A stretch of 64,000 nucleotides of DNA from Streptomyces cyanogenus (lineage in GTDB: Bacteria > Actinomycetota > Actinomycetes > Streptomycetales > Streptomycetaceae), in contig NZ_CP071839.1 of assembly GCF_017526105.1 (NCBI RefSeq), positions 4,270,001 to 4,334,000 of the forward strand. Reading direction: 5' to 3'. Position 1 is the first letter of the stretch; every line of letters begins with the position of its first letter. A program made the position numbers and the translations under genes. This document shows, in pieces, positions 7,202-15,838 of this stretch. The notes below the pieces were generated by a model. It was not told where the DNA came from. It ran no database searches and worked only from the letters and a program-made list of their open reading frames with translations.

Positions 7202-10200
7202 ATGTCTACGCATCCCGCCCCCGCCCTCGGCACCCTCGCCCCCCGCCTGACCGAGCTGTCGCTGCGCGACGCGCACCGGCTCGGGCGGCGGCTGGAGGGC
7301 GCGCGCAAGATCCGTAAGCCGGAGGCCCGTGCCGCCGTCCTCGCCGAGATCGACGGCGAGATCGACAGGGCCGCGGCCCGGATGACCGAGCGCCGCTCCC
7401 GCGTGCCGGCCGTCACCTATCCCGAGCAGCTGCCGGTCAGCCAGAAGAAGGACGTGATCGCGGAGGCGATCCGCGATCACCAGGTCGTGATCGTGGCCGG
7501 TGAGACCGGTTCCGGCAAGACCACCCAGATCCCGAAGATCTGCCTGGAGCTGGGCCGGGGCGTGCGCGGCATGATCGGGCACACCCAGCCCCGCCGAATC
7601 GCCGCCCGGACCGTCGCCGAGCGGGTCGCGGAGGAGCTGAGGACGCCCCTCGGCGAGTCCGTCGGCTGGAAGGTCCGCTTCACCGACCAGGTGAACCCGG
7701 ACGCCACCTTCATCAAGCTGATGACGGACGGCATCCTGCTCGCCGAGATCCAGACCGACCGCGAGCTGCGCGCCTACGACACGATCATCATCGACGAGGC
7801 CCACGAGCGGTCCCTGAACATCGACTTCCTGCTGGGCTACCTCGCCCAGCTGCTGCCCAAGCGCCCGGACCTGAAGGTCGTCATCACCTCGGCGACCATC
7901 GACCCCGAGCGCTTCTCCCGGCACTTCGGCGACGCCCCGATCATCGAGGTGAGCGGGCGGACGTACCCGGTGGAGGTCCGCTACCGCCCCCTGCTGGAGG
8001 AGGACTCGGACGACGCCGACCGCGACCAGATCACCGCGATCTGCGACGCCGTCGAGGAACTCCAGTCCGAGGGCCCGGGCGACATCCTGGTCTTCCTCTC
8101 CGGGGAGCGGGAGATCCGGGACACCGCGGACGCGCTGGAGAAGAAGAAGTACCGGTTCACCGAGATCCTGCCGCTGTACGCCCGGCTCTCCCACGCCGAG
8201 CAGCACCGGGTCTTCCAGCCGCACACCGGGCGCAGGATCGTTCTGGCGACGAACGTCGCCGAGACCTCCCTGACCGTCCCGGGCATCAAGTACGTCATCG
8301 ACCCCGGCTTCGCCCGGATCAGCCGCTACAGCCACCGCACCAAGGTCCAGCGGCTGCCGATCGAGGCGATCTCCCAGGCCAGCGCCAACCAGCGCAAGGG
8401 CCGCTGCGGCCGTACGAGCGACGGCATCTGCATCCGGCTGTACTCCGAGGAGGACTTCCTCGCCCGCCCGGAGTTCACGGACGCGGAGATCCTGCGGACG
8501 AACCTGGCCTCCGTCATCCTCCAGATGACCGCGGCCGGCCTCGGCGACATCGCGAAGTTCCCCTTCATCGACCCGCCGGACCACCGCAACATCCGCGACG
8601 GCGTGCAGCTGCTCCAGGAGCTGGGCGCGCTCGACCCCGACCAGAAGGACCCGCGCAAGCGGCTGACGGACACCGGCCGCAAGCTGGCCCAGCTGCCGGT
8701 CGACCCGCGGCTGGCCCGCATGGTCCTGGAGGCCGACAAGAACGGCTGCGTCCGCGAGGTCATGGTCATCGCCGCCGCGCTGTCCATCCAGGACCCGCGC
8801 GAACGCCCCGCCGACAAGCAGGCCCAGGCCGACCAGCAGCACGCCCGCTTCAAGGACGAGACCAGCGACTTCCTCGCCTACCTCAACCTGTGGCGGTACA
8901 TCCGCGAACAGCAGAAGGAGCGGGGCTCGTCGTCCTTCCGCCGGATGTGCAAGCAGGAGTACCTGAACTTCCTGCGCATTCGCGAATGGCAGGACATCTA
9001 CACCCAGCTGCGCACGGTCGCCAAGCAGATGGGCATCCATCTGAACGAGGACGACGCGCCCGCCGACCGGATCCACGTCTCCCTCCTCGCCGGCCTCCTC
9101 TCCCACATCGGGATGAAGGACGTGAAGGACGGCAACAAGAACGAGTACCTGGGCGCCCGGAACGCCAAGTTCGCGATCTTCCCGGGCTCGGCGCTGTTCA
9201 GGAAGCAGCCGAAGTTCGTGATGTCGGCCGAGCTGGTCGAGACGAGCCGGCTCTGGGCCCGGGTCAACGCCAGGATCGAGCCGGAGTGGATCGAGCCGCT
9301 CGCCGGCCACCTGCTCAAGCGGACGTACAGCGAACCGCACTGGGAGAAGGACCAGGCGGCCGTGATGGCGTACGAGAAGGTCACGCTGTACGGCGTCCCG
9401 ATCGTCGCCCAGCGCAAGGTGAACTACGGCCGGATCGACCCCGAGGTCTCCCGCGAGCTGTTCATCCGCAACGCGCTGGTGGAGGGCGACTGGCGCACGC
9501 ACCACAAGTTCTTCGCCGACAACCGCAGACTGCTGAGCGAGGTCGAGGAGCTGGAGCACCGCGCCCGGCGCCGGGACATCGTGGTCGACGACGACACGCT
9601 CTTCGACTTCTACGACCAGCGGGTGCCCGAGCACGTCGTCTCCGGCGCCCACTTCGACTCCTGGTGGAAGCACAAGCGCCACGAGCAGCCGGACTTCCTG
9701 GACTTCGAGCGGGAGATGCTCATCCGGGAGTCGGCGGAGGCGGTCACCAAGGCCGACTACCCCGACAGCTGGCGGCAGGGGCAGCTCACGTTCCGGGTGA
9801 CGTACCAGTTCGAGCCCGGCGCGGACGCCGACGGCGTGACGGTCCACATCCCGCTCCAGGTCCTCAACCAGGTCACGGACGAGGGCTTCGACTGGCAGAT
9901 CCCGGGCCTGCGGGAGGAGGTGGTGACGGAGCTGATCCGCTCGCTGCCGAAGCCGATCCGCCGCAACTACGTCCCGGCGCCCAACTACGCCAAGGCGTTC
10001 CTGGAGAAGGCCGTCCCGCTCCAGGAGCCGCTGACGGTGACGATGGCCCGCGAGCTGAAGCGGATGGTCGGTGTCCCGTTCGAGGCGGAGGACTTCGACT
10101 GGGCGAAGGTCCCCGACCACCTGAAGATCACGTTCCGGATCGTCGACGAGCGGCGCCGGAAGCTGGCCGAGGACAAGGACCTGGAGGCGCTGAAGCTGCG

Positions 10201-11146
10201 TCTGAAGCCGAAGGCGCGCAAGGCCCTGTCCCAGGCCGCGGCGGCGACCGCGTCCCGCGAGGGCGGGGAGTCCCTGGAACGCAAGGGCCTGACGGACTGG
10301 ACGATCGGGACCCTCACCCGGGTCTTCGAGACCCGGCGGGCCGGCCAGCCGGTCAAGGCGTACCCGGCCCTCGTCGACGACGGCGACACCGTCTCGGTCC
10401 GCCTCTTCGACACCGAGGCGGAGCAGGCCGAGGCCATGTGGCAGGGCACCCGCCGGCTGATCCTGCGCAACATCCCGGTGAACCCGGCGAAGTTCGCGTC
10501 CGAGAAGCTGACGAACGCTCAGAAGCTCGCGCTCTCCGCCAACCCGCACGGCTCGGTCCAGGCCCTCTTCGACGACTGCGCGATGGCCGCGGCGGACAAA
10601 CTGATCGCGGACTTCGGGGGGCCGGCGTGGGACGAGGAGTCGTACCGGAAGCTGTACGACAAGGTGCGCGCGGAGATCGTGGACACGACGGTGCGTACGG
10701 TCGCCCAGGTGCAGCAGGTGCTGGCCGCCTGGCAGGCCTGTGAGCGCCGCCTGAAGGCCGTGAGCAGCCCGGCGCTGCTCGCGAACCTCACGGACGTCCG
10801 CAAGCAGCTGGACGCCCTCGTGAAGCCCGGTTTCGTGACGTGGGCGGGCATACGGCGCCTGCCCGACCTGATGCGCTACCTGGTGGCCGCCGACCGGCGC
10901 CTGCAGCAGATGCCGACGAACGTCCAGCGGGACACGACGCGCATGGAGAAGGTCCACGAGATGCAGGACGAGTACGCCTGGCTCCTGGAACAGCTCCCGA
11001 AGGGCCGGCCGGTCCCGTCCTCCGTGCTGGAGATCCGCTGGATGATCGAGGAGCTGCGGGTCAGCTACTTCGCGCACGCGCTGGGCACGGCGTACCCGGT
11101 CTCGGACAAGCGGATCGTGAAGGCGATCGACGCGGCCGTTCCGTAA
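7202..11146 (+). CDS. hrpA: ATP-dependent RNA helicase HrpA
   Basis: 1314-aa DEAH-box helicase, full length for bacterial HrpA. Walker A GETGSGKT is at residues 100-107 and the DEAH box at 198-201 (IIDEAHERS). Motif III is SAT (LKVVITSATIDPERF). The helicase C domain shows ATNVAETSLTVPGI and the motif VI region QRKGRCGRTSDGIC. The HA2/OB-fold region and the large DUF3418 C-terminal domain typical of HrpA follow. In other bacteria HrpA rescues stalled or collided ribosomes and remodels mRNA. Monocistronic, followed by a hairpin at 11159. Very long antisense open frames overlap it and are artefacts of GC-rich codon use. Confidence 0.97.
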   Translation: MSTHPAPALGTLAPRLTELSLRDAHRLGRRLEGARKIRKPEARAAVLAEIDGEIDRAAARMTERRSRVPAVTYPEQLPVSQKKDVIAEAIRDHQVVIVAGETGSGKTTQIPKICLELGRGVRGMIGHTQPRRIAARTVAERVAEELRTPLGESVGWKVRFTDQVNPDATFIKLMTDGILLAEIQTDRELRAYDTIIIDEAHERSLNIDFLLGYLAQLLPKRPDLKVVITSATIDPERFSRHFGDAPIIEVSGRTYPVEVRYRPLLEEDSDDADRDQITAICDAVEELQSEGPGDILVFLSGEREIRDTADALEKKKYRFTEILPLYARLSHAEQHRVFQPHTGRRIVLATNVAETSLTVPGIKYVIDPGFARISRYSHRTKVQRLPIEAISQASANQRKGRCGRTSDGICIRLYSEEDFLARPEFTDAEILRTNLASVILQMTAAGLGDIAKFPFIDPPDHRNIRDGVQLLQELGALDPDQKDPRKRLTDTGRKLAQLPVDPRLARMVLEADKNGCVREVMVIAAALSIQDPRERPADKQAQADQQHARFKDETSDFLAYLNLWRYIREQQKERGSSSFRRMCKQEYLNFLRIREWQDIYTQLRTVAKQMGIHLNEDDAPADRIHVSLLAGLLSHIGMKDVKDGNKNEYLGARNAKFAIFPGSALFRKQPKFVMSAELVETSRLWARVNARIEPEWIEPLAGHLLKRTYSEPHWEKDQAAVMAYEKVTLYGVPIVAQRKVNYGRIDPEVSRELFIRNALVEGDWRTHHKFFADNRRLLSEVEELEHRARRRDIVVDDDTLFDFYDQRVPEHVVSGAHFDSWWKHKRHEQPDFLDFEREMLIRESAEAVTKADYPDSWRQGQLTFRVTYQFEPGADADGVTVHIPLQVLNQVTDEGFDWQIPGLREEVVTELIRSLPKPIRRNYVPAPNYAKAFLEKAVPLQEPLTVTMARELKRMVGVPFEAEDFDWAKVPDHLKITFRIVDERRRKLAEDKDLEALKLRLKPKARKALSQAAAATASREGGESLERKGLTDWTIGTLTRVFETRRAGQPVKAYPALVDDGDTVSVRLFDTEAEQAEAMWQGTRRLILRNIPVNPAKFASEKLTNAQKLALSANPHGSVQALFDDCAMAAADKLIADFGGPAWDEESYRKLYDKVRAEIVDTTVRTVAQVQQVLAAWQACERRLKAVSSPALLANLTDVRKQLDALVKPGFVTWAGIRRLPDLMRYLVAADRRLQQMPTNVQRDTTRMEKVHEMQDEYAWLLEQLPKGRPVPSSVLEIRWMIEELRVSYFAHALGTAYPVSDKRIVKAIDAAVP

Positions 11147-11158
11147 CCGCTCACGCAC

Positions 11159-11191
11159 GGAGGGTGAGTTCGACCAGGACCCTCACCCTCC
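11159..11191 (+). terminator. hairpin downstream of hrpA
   Basis: GGAGGGTGAG (11159-11168) pairs with CTCACCCTCC (11182-11191) around a 13-base loop; the only T-rich bases are in TGTACAGTCCTT. Confidence 0.6.
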
Positions 11192-11240
11192 TGTACAGTC
11201 CTTCTCGCAGCGCAACGCACCAGCAAGCGCCGCGAAACCT

Positions 11241-11315
11241 GGTCCTGTGGAGCAGTTTGGAGTGCTCGCCACCCTGTCAAGGTGGAGGCCGCGGGTTCAA
11301 ATCCCGTCAGGACCG
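11241..11315 (+). tRNA. tRNA-Asp(GTC)
   Basis: Acceptor GGTCCTG pairs with CAGGACC (11308-11314), and the discriminator is G at 11315. The anticodon arm is CCACC-CTGTCAA-GGTGG with anticodon GTC. The T arm is GCGGG-TTCAAAT-CCCGT. CCA is not encoded. Confidence 0.95.
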
Positions 11316-11322
11316 CAGCAGC

Positions 11323-11354
11323 AAGGCCCGCATCCCCCAAGGATCGCGGGCCTT
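11323..11354 (+). terminator. tRNA-Asp terminator
   Basis: AAGGCCCGC (11323-11331) pairs with GCGGGCCTT (11346-11354). Confidence 0.75.
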
Positions 11355-11415
11355 ACGCATACCCCCACCTCCCCAACCGCAGGCCGCGCCGCGGCGGAGC
11401 CGCAAACAAACACAG

Positions 11416-11480
11416 CAAATCCCGTCAGGACCGCAACACCAAGGCCCGCATCCGACAAGGACCGCGGGCCTCACGCACAC
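11416..11480 (+). repeat. duplicated 3' end of tRNA-Asp plus terminator
   Basis: CAAATCCCGTCAGGACCGCA at 11416-11435 repeats exactly the 3' end of tRNA-Asp (11298-11317). It is followed by a second copy of the terminator hairpin (AAGGCCCGC 11441-11449, GCGGGCCT 11464-11471). The two copies start 118 bp apart. A more degenerate third trace may lie near 11550-11590. This looks like a scar of integration/excision at the tRNA 3' end, or of tandem duplication. Confidence 0.75.
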
Positions 11481-11727
11481 CCCGGCCCTGCCAACACCAC
11501 CGGCCCCCCAAACCGAAGGCCGCGCCCGCGCGGGCGTCGCGAACCAGCACGGCGCGTCCCGGCAGGGCCGTATCGCAAAGGGATCCCGGGAGGGGGCCGT
11601 TCTGCTGTTCCGGTCCCGAAGGGGCTTCGGCCGCGTCCGGGGGCGGCGTGCGGCCTTGACGGGGTCACATTCCCTCGGTACCCAGGGAGCAGGGCCCGTC
11701 CTCCTGTGCGGCCCCTGGAGGTGGCGT

Positions 11728-11919
11728 ATGACGGCGTCGGTCAGGCACGAGACGCGGGCGCTCCTGAGGGCCCACCTGTCGGCCGCCTCGTCCTACCGGC
11801 ATCTCACGCGCCACTGTCCGATCTGCCGCCACCTGCAGCGGCTGGCGATGGACGCCGCCCCGCACGGGCAGGAGGGCGAGCAGGAGACCGCCGAGGAGGA
11901 GACCCCCGGCGGCGCGTGA
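11728..11919 (+). CDS. DUF6274 family protein
   Basis: 63-aa protein starting at ATG 11728 with GGAGGTG 5 bases upstream (MTASVRHETRALLRAHLSAA). The central HLTRHCPICRHLQRLAM contains a CPIC pair flanked by histidines, reminiscent of a small metal-binding or redox knuckle. The acidic tail is EGEQETAEEETPGGA. DUF6274 proteins are small Streptomyces proteins that, from memory, lie beside bldC; the two genes here converge. Function is unknown. Confidence 0.8.
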   Translation: MTASVRHETRALLRAHLSAASSYRHLTRHCPICRHLQRLAMDAAPHGQEGEQETAEEETPGGA

Positions 11920-12174
11920 CCTCCCAGCCGGGTCAACCGCCGTACGGACGTGGGAGCCTGGGTCCCGCACCCCGCCCGACGCTCCTCTAACGCACGCCGG
12001 CAGCGAGCAACAAGCGTCCATGCGTGTGACGGGAGTCACCGCATGAGTTTTTGAAACTGAGGCACTTAACCCCACCCTACAAAGGGTCAATTTAATATGT
12101 GCAATTGCACCGCCCGCAGAGGCGGCCCACAGTCGTTCCGACAGGCCTCCCCAGACTCCTACAAGGAGGCGCAC
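11920..12174. other. intergenic region with AT-rich palindrome
   Basis: 255 bases between DUF6274 and the bldC terminator, without a credible gene. It contains an unusually AT-rich stretch (12040-12110) ending in the perfect palindrome GTGCAATTGCAC (12099-12110). Promoter-like or protein-binding character is possible; nothing downstream on either strand explains it. Confidence 0.5.
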
Positions 12175-12214
12175 AAAAAAGATCGCGCTGGACCCGGCGG
12201 AGTCCAGCGCGATC
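12175..12214 (-). terminator. bldC terminator
   Basis: On the minus strand a perfect 13-bp stem (12181-12193 with 12202-12214, GATCGCGCTGGAC) is followed by six T residues (12175-12180). It implies a bldC 3' untranslated region of about 150 bases. Confidence 0.85.
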
Positions 12215-12361
12215 GACGACGCACCCTGTGTCGCTGCCTACGACGTTCTCTTCGGCTTGGGCGAGGGGCCTGTTGGGGCAGGTCCCGCGTCGCTTGGAGC
12301 TAGCGTTTCGGGCGCCTCGGCCGGTTGGGGGACCGACCGTTGTGCCCGGTTATGAAGTTGT

Positions 12362-12568
12362 TCAGGCCTCGCTGCGCTGCTGCGGGATGCCCGCCAGCAG
12401 GGCGCGGACCTCAGCCTCGCGGTAGCGGCGGTGGCCGCCGAGCGTACGGATGGACGTGAGCTTGCCGGCCTTCGCCCACCGCGTGACCGTCTTGGGGTCG
12501 ACGCGGAACATGGTGGCGACCTCAGCCGGGGTCAGCAGCGGCTCGGCATCAGGGGTGCGAGCGGTAAT
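12362..12568 (-). CDS. bldC: BldC developmental regulator
   Basis: 68-aa MerR-like DNA-binding protein. Translation gives TARTPDAEPLLTPAEVATMF, then RVDPKTVTRWAKAGKLTSIR, TLGGHRRYREAEVRALLAGI and PQQRSEA, which agrees with my memory of BldC. The winged-HTH motif has no effector domain. BldC binds direct repeats as head-to-tail oligomers and represses sporulation genes during vegetative growth. The initiator codon is ATT (12568-12566) with AGGAGG 6 bases upstream. No in-frame ATG, GTG or TTG occurs before it, and the first internal ATG would remove the start of the DNA-binding domain. Any gene finder restricted to the three usual starts will miss or truncate this gene. Confidence 0.93.
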   Translation of the reverse strand: MTARTPDAEPLLTPAEVATMFRVDPKTVTRWAKAGKLTSIRTLGGHRRYREAEVRALLAGIPQQRSEA

Positions 12569-13086
12569 GAGCGGCCTCCTCGGGAGAACCGAACCTTCTC
12601 GGTTCTTTCCTCTAAATTCTGCACCTTGACCCGCGTTGCCCGAAATGGCGGACGCGAGTCGAGTCGGTTATAGGACGAACGGCTTGTCCTCGGCACTACA
12701 ACTACACCATCTGTCCAGCCGCGTCGGCCAAACCGATGGAATTGCCCTCCCAGGTGTTCATCAGCGACGGAAGCCGATGGACCATGCCATAGCGGACAGT
12801 CACGCCACTGTGACGATCAGTCACAGGACGATCAGGAGTCACCAGACCCCCCAAAGCGTGCAATGCTGAGAATCCGCCCATGCTGGAGCATAGTTGGACG
12901 GACGGAGTCCTCCCCGGACTCCTTGTCCTATTTTGGCACGAGGGACGGCAAGAGGCGCAAGGGCCAGGTAAGTGCCATCCGTCACCCTTGGGACAAAAGT
13001 CCAGATCGGGATCAACATCCCGTCAGGTGGTCTAAGCGAGTAGAACGTACTTCGTCCGGCGCCGATTTGACCGTGACGTACGTCAC
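12569..13086. promoter_or_regulatory. bldC upstream region with repeat cluster
   Basis: 518 bases, no gene on either strand. It contains GTCAC...GTGAC (12799-12814) followed by two direct copies of GACGATCAG (12812-12820, 12827-12835) and a further GTCAC at 12838. A perfect palindrome GTGACGTACGTCAC (13073-13086) abuts the stop codon of the next gene. The first cluster is a plausible regulator-binding array for bldC. Confidence 0.5.
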
Positions 13087-13929
13087 TCAGTTCGCGGAAC
13101 GCCGGTCCCGCACCGCCCGCCACCGCTCCACCAGCCGCCCGTACGCCTCCCCGGCGGCCATGCCGTCGCCCAGGCGCAGCGCCTCGATGCCGGCCGCCAC
13201 GTCCGCCGCCGAGTGGTCGCCCTCCAGCTCGCCCGGCGGCAGCACATGCACCAGGCCGCCGTAGTCCAGCTCCACCAGCGAGCGCGGGTGGAACTCCTCC
13301 AGCCAGCGGCCGACGTCCAGGAGACCGTCGACCAGCGGGCCCTCCTCGACGGTGTCCCGCAGCGTGCGCAGCCCCCGCGCCACCCGGCGCCGGGCCTGCA
13401 CCATCGGCGTGCGGTAGCGCAGCACCGGCGGCACGTCGGCGGTCCCCTTGTCGTACCGCCGCTCCTCGTCCGAGACCAGCACGAACCAGTTCAGCGGCAC
13501 CTGCCAGGTCGCCGTCCGGATCCACGGGCGGGCGTCGGGGTTGCGGGCGAGCCAGCGCTCGTAGTCCTGGGCGGCCTGGCGGCGCACCACCGGCGGCAGC
13601 ACCGCGTCCAGCACCGGCGGCGGCAGCTCCTCGGCCAGCTCGTCCAGGGCCTGCCAGCCGCGCAGCCGGGTCCGCCAGGGGCACACGCAGACCACCCCGT
13701 CCACCTCCAGCACGAAGGCGTCGCCGCTCTCGTGCACCGGCACCGCGACCGGCGGGATGGGCAGCAAGTCCGCCAGGGACCGGCGCAGTTCGTCCTGGTA
13801 GGAGGGGCGGTCGGGCCGCCGGGCGTAGCGCGCCCAGTGGCTGCGCTCCGGCTCCGGGAAGGCGCCCAGCGGCTCGTACACGCGCAGGTACGCGGCATAG
13901 GGGACGACCACGGAGGACACCTTCGGCAC
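13087..13929 (-). CDS. hypothetical Streptomyces protein, 280 aa
   Basis: Starts at GTG 13929 (MPKVSSVVVPYAAYLRVYEP) with GGAGGGAG upstream; the longer frame lacks a ribosome site. It is soluble, Trp- and Arg-rich, with no signal peptide and no membrane segment. Notable blocks are GDAFVLEVDGVVCVCPWRTR, RTATWQVPLNWFVLVSDEER and a C-terminal helical part. I do not recognise the family. It is conserved next to vdh and bldC in Streptomyces as far as I recall. Divergent from vdh, sharing a 200-base intergenic region. Confidence 0.8.
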   Translation of the reverse strand: MPKVSSVVVPYAAYLRVYEPLGAFPEPERSHWARYARRPDRPSYQDELRRSLADLLPIPPVAVPVHESGDAFVLEVDGVVCVCPWRTRLRGWQALDELAEELPPPVLDAVLPPVVRRQAAQDYERWLARNPDARPWIRTATWQVPLNWFVLVSDEERRYDKGTADVPPVLRYRTPMVQARRRVARGLRTLRDTVEEGPLVDGLLDVGRWLEEFHPRSLVELDYGGLVHVLPPGELEGDHSAADVAAGIEALRLGDGMAAGEAYGRLVERWRAVRDRRSAN

Positions 13930-14129
13930 GCCTGCTCCCTCCCCATCGGACCCGGCTCGAAACCCCTGCAAATCGTGCCACGGTCATACGTGCACAGAGG
14001 GCCTCGGAGAGTGATCCTGAACACTGCGCGGATGGTGAGGTGGCCGAGGCTCTACGCTCATGCCACGGCTCCCCGCCACCCGTACGGGGACCGACCCCAC
14101 TCGCCGCTATGTACACAGGAGTCACCACA

Positions 14130-15236
14130 GTGACCGACGTAACCGGCGCGCCTGCTGATGTCCTGCACGCCCTGTTCCACTCGGACCAGGGCGGTCATGA
14201 GCAGGTCGTGCTCTGCCAGGACCAGGCCAGCGGCCTCAAGGCCGTGATCGCCATCCACTCCACCGCCCTGGGCCCCGCCCTCGGCGGCACGCGCTTCTAC
14301 CCCTACGCCACCGAGGCCGAGGCCGTCGCCGACGCCCTCAACCTCGCGCGCGGGATGTCGTACAAGAACGCCATGGCCGGACTCGACCACGGTGGTGGGA
14401 AGGCCGTGATCATCGGCGACCCGGAGCGCGACAAGACCGAGGAGCTGCTCCTCGCCTACGGCCGCATGGTCGCCTCGCTCGGCGGTCGCTACGTGACCGC
14501 GTGCGACGTCGGCACCTACGTCGCCGACATGGACGTCGTGGCCCGCGAGTGCCACTGGACCACCGGCCGCTCCCCCGAGAACGGCGGCGCCGGCGACTCC
14601 TCGGTGCTCACCGCCTTCGGCGTCTACCAGGGCATGCGCGCCTCCGCCCAGCACCTGTGGGGCGACCCCTCGCTGCGCGGCCGGAAGGTCGGCATCGCCG
14701 GCGTCGGCAAGGTCGGCCACCACCTGGTGAAGCACCTGCGCGACGAGGGCGCCGAGGTCGTGATCACGGACGTGCGCGCGGACGCCGTCCGGCGGATCCT
14801 CGACGCGTACCCCGCGGGGGTGACGGCCGTCGCCGACACGGCGGAGCTGATCCGGGTCGAGGGACTGGACATCTACGCCCCGTGCGCCCTCGGCGGCGCC
14901 CTGAACGACGACTCCGTCCCGGTGCTCACCGCCAAGGTGGTCTGCGGTGCGGCCAACAACCAGCTGGCGCACCCGGGTGTGGAGAAGGACCTCGCCGACC
15001 GCGGGATCCTCTACGCGCCGGACTACGTGGTGAACGCCGGCGGGGTCATCCAGGTGGCCGACGAGCTGCACGGGTTCGACTTCGACCGGTGCAAGGCGAA
15101 GGCGGCGAGGATCTTCGACACCACGCTGGCCATATTCGCACGTGCGAAGGCAGACGGGATTCCGCCGGCCGCGGCGGCGGACCGGATCGCCGAGCAGCGG
15201 ATGGCCGACGCCCGGGCGGCCCGCGCCGCCCGCTAG
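14130..15236 (+). CDS. vdh: valine (branched-chain amino acid) dehydrogenase
   Basis: 368-aa member of the Glu/Leu/Phe/Val dehydrogenase family. Start chosen at GTG 14130 (MTDVTGAPADVLHALFHSDQ), with AGGAG 8 bases upstream; ATG 14109 is possible but would place the ribosome site inside the gene. The substrate domain has the catalytic GLDHGGGKAVI (Lys about 91) and the Rossmann domain has VGIAGVGKVGHHL. The enzyme oxidatively deaminates Val, Leu and Ile to 2-oxo acids with NAD and feeds branched acyl-CoA starters for fatty acids and polyketides. Known to be repressed by ammonium or glucose in other Streptomyces; no operator is obvious here. Confidence 0.95.
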   Translation: MTDVTGAPADVLHALFHSDQGGHEQVVLCQDQASGLKAVIAIHSTALGPALGGTRFYPYATEAEAVADALNLARGMSYKNAMAGLDHGGGKAVIIGDPERDKTEELLLAYGRMVASLGGRYVTACDVGTYVADMDVVARECHWTTGRSPENGGAGDSSVLTAFGVYQGMRASAQHLWGDPSLRGRKVGIAGVGKVGHHLVKHLRDEGAEVVITDVRADAVRRILDAYPAGVTAVADTAELIRVEGLDIYAPCALGGALNDDSVPVLTAKVVCGAANNQLAHPGVEKDLADRGILYAPDYVVNAGGVIQVADELHGFDFDRCKAKAARIFDTTLAIFARAKADGIPPAAAADRIAEQRMADARAARAAR

Positions 15237-15526
15237 CCCGGTCGCACACACGAGCGGTACCCGTCGGCGGGAACTTAGAGAGAACTCTCACTTCCCCCGG
15301 CGGGTCGTTCCCCGATAAGTGGTTAAAATCGCCACTGACCAGCGAGGACAGGGCGCCTCGAAGGTCCTGGGCACACGCGCGTGCTGCGGGCGACGTACCG
15401 TATGGGCGCGGGCTCAGGTACCGTGGAAGCCCTACGGACCGGCCTCTCCATGGAGAGTCCGTTCCGGATCATGAACGCGTGTCAGACTCTGGGGCCGTCG
15501 AGCCCCGTCGTTGAGGGGGTCGAGCC

Positions 15527-15772
15527 ATGGGGCGCGGCCGGGCCAAGGCCAAGCAGACGAAGGTCGCCCGCCAGCTGAAGTACAACAGCGGCGGGACGGA
15601 CCTCTCACGCCTGGCCGAGGAGCTGGGCGCATCGACATCGAACCAGTCACCGAACGGTGACCGCTTCGAGGACGATGAGCATGACGACGACGACCTGTAC
15701 TCCCGCTACGCCGACCTCTATGAGGACGACGACGAGGACGAGGGTCCCGCACAGCACCGTCGAGGCGCTTGA
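15527..15772 (+). CDS. DUF3073 protein
   Basis: 81-aa highly charged protein. The basic N-terminus (MGRGRAKAKQTKVARQLKYN), a middle SGGTDLSRLAEELG and a strongly acidic tail (DDEHDDDDLYSRYADLYEDD) match DUF3073 of actinobacteria. GAGGGGGT precedes ATG 15527. The basic head could contact RNA or ribosomes (inference); function is unknown. Usually found next to purM, as here. A shared terminator separates the two convergent genes. Confidence 0.9.
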   Translation: MGRGRAKAKQTKVARQLKYNSGGTDLSRLAEELGASTSNQSPNGDRFEDDEHDDDDLYSRYADLYEDDDEDEGPAQHRRGA

Positions 15773-15791
15773 CCTTGCACTGAGCACGAGA

Positions 15792-15818
15792 CCGGTCGGT
15801 GGCACAGCCACCGACCGG
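15792..15818. terminator. bidirectional terminator between DUF3073 and purM
   Basis: CCGGTCGGTGGC (15792-15803), three-base loop ACA, GCCACCGACCGG (15807-15818): a perfect 12-bp stem between two convergent genes. Confidence 0.8.
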
Positions 15819-15838
15819 CTTCTGTGCTGTCCGCACGG

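Noticed and set aside
7043..11158. 1371-aa open frame antisense to hrpA
   Set aside because: It mirrors the helicase codons in high-GC DNA; no ribosome site, no recognisable domain, low-complexity Arg/Leu/Val composition.
13073..13086. GTGACGTACGTCAC palindrome as a Crp site
   Set aside because: The spacer is 4 rather than 6 bases and it sits at the 3' end of a gene; kept only as an unexplained palindrome.
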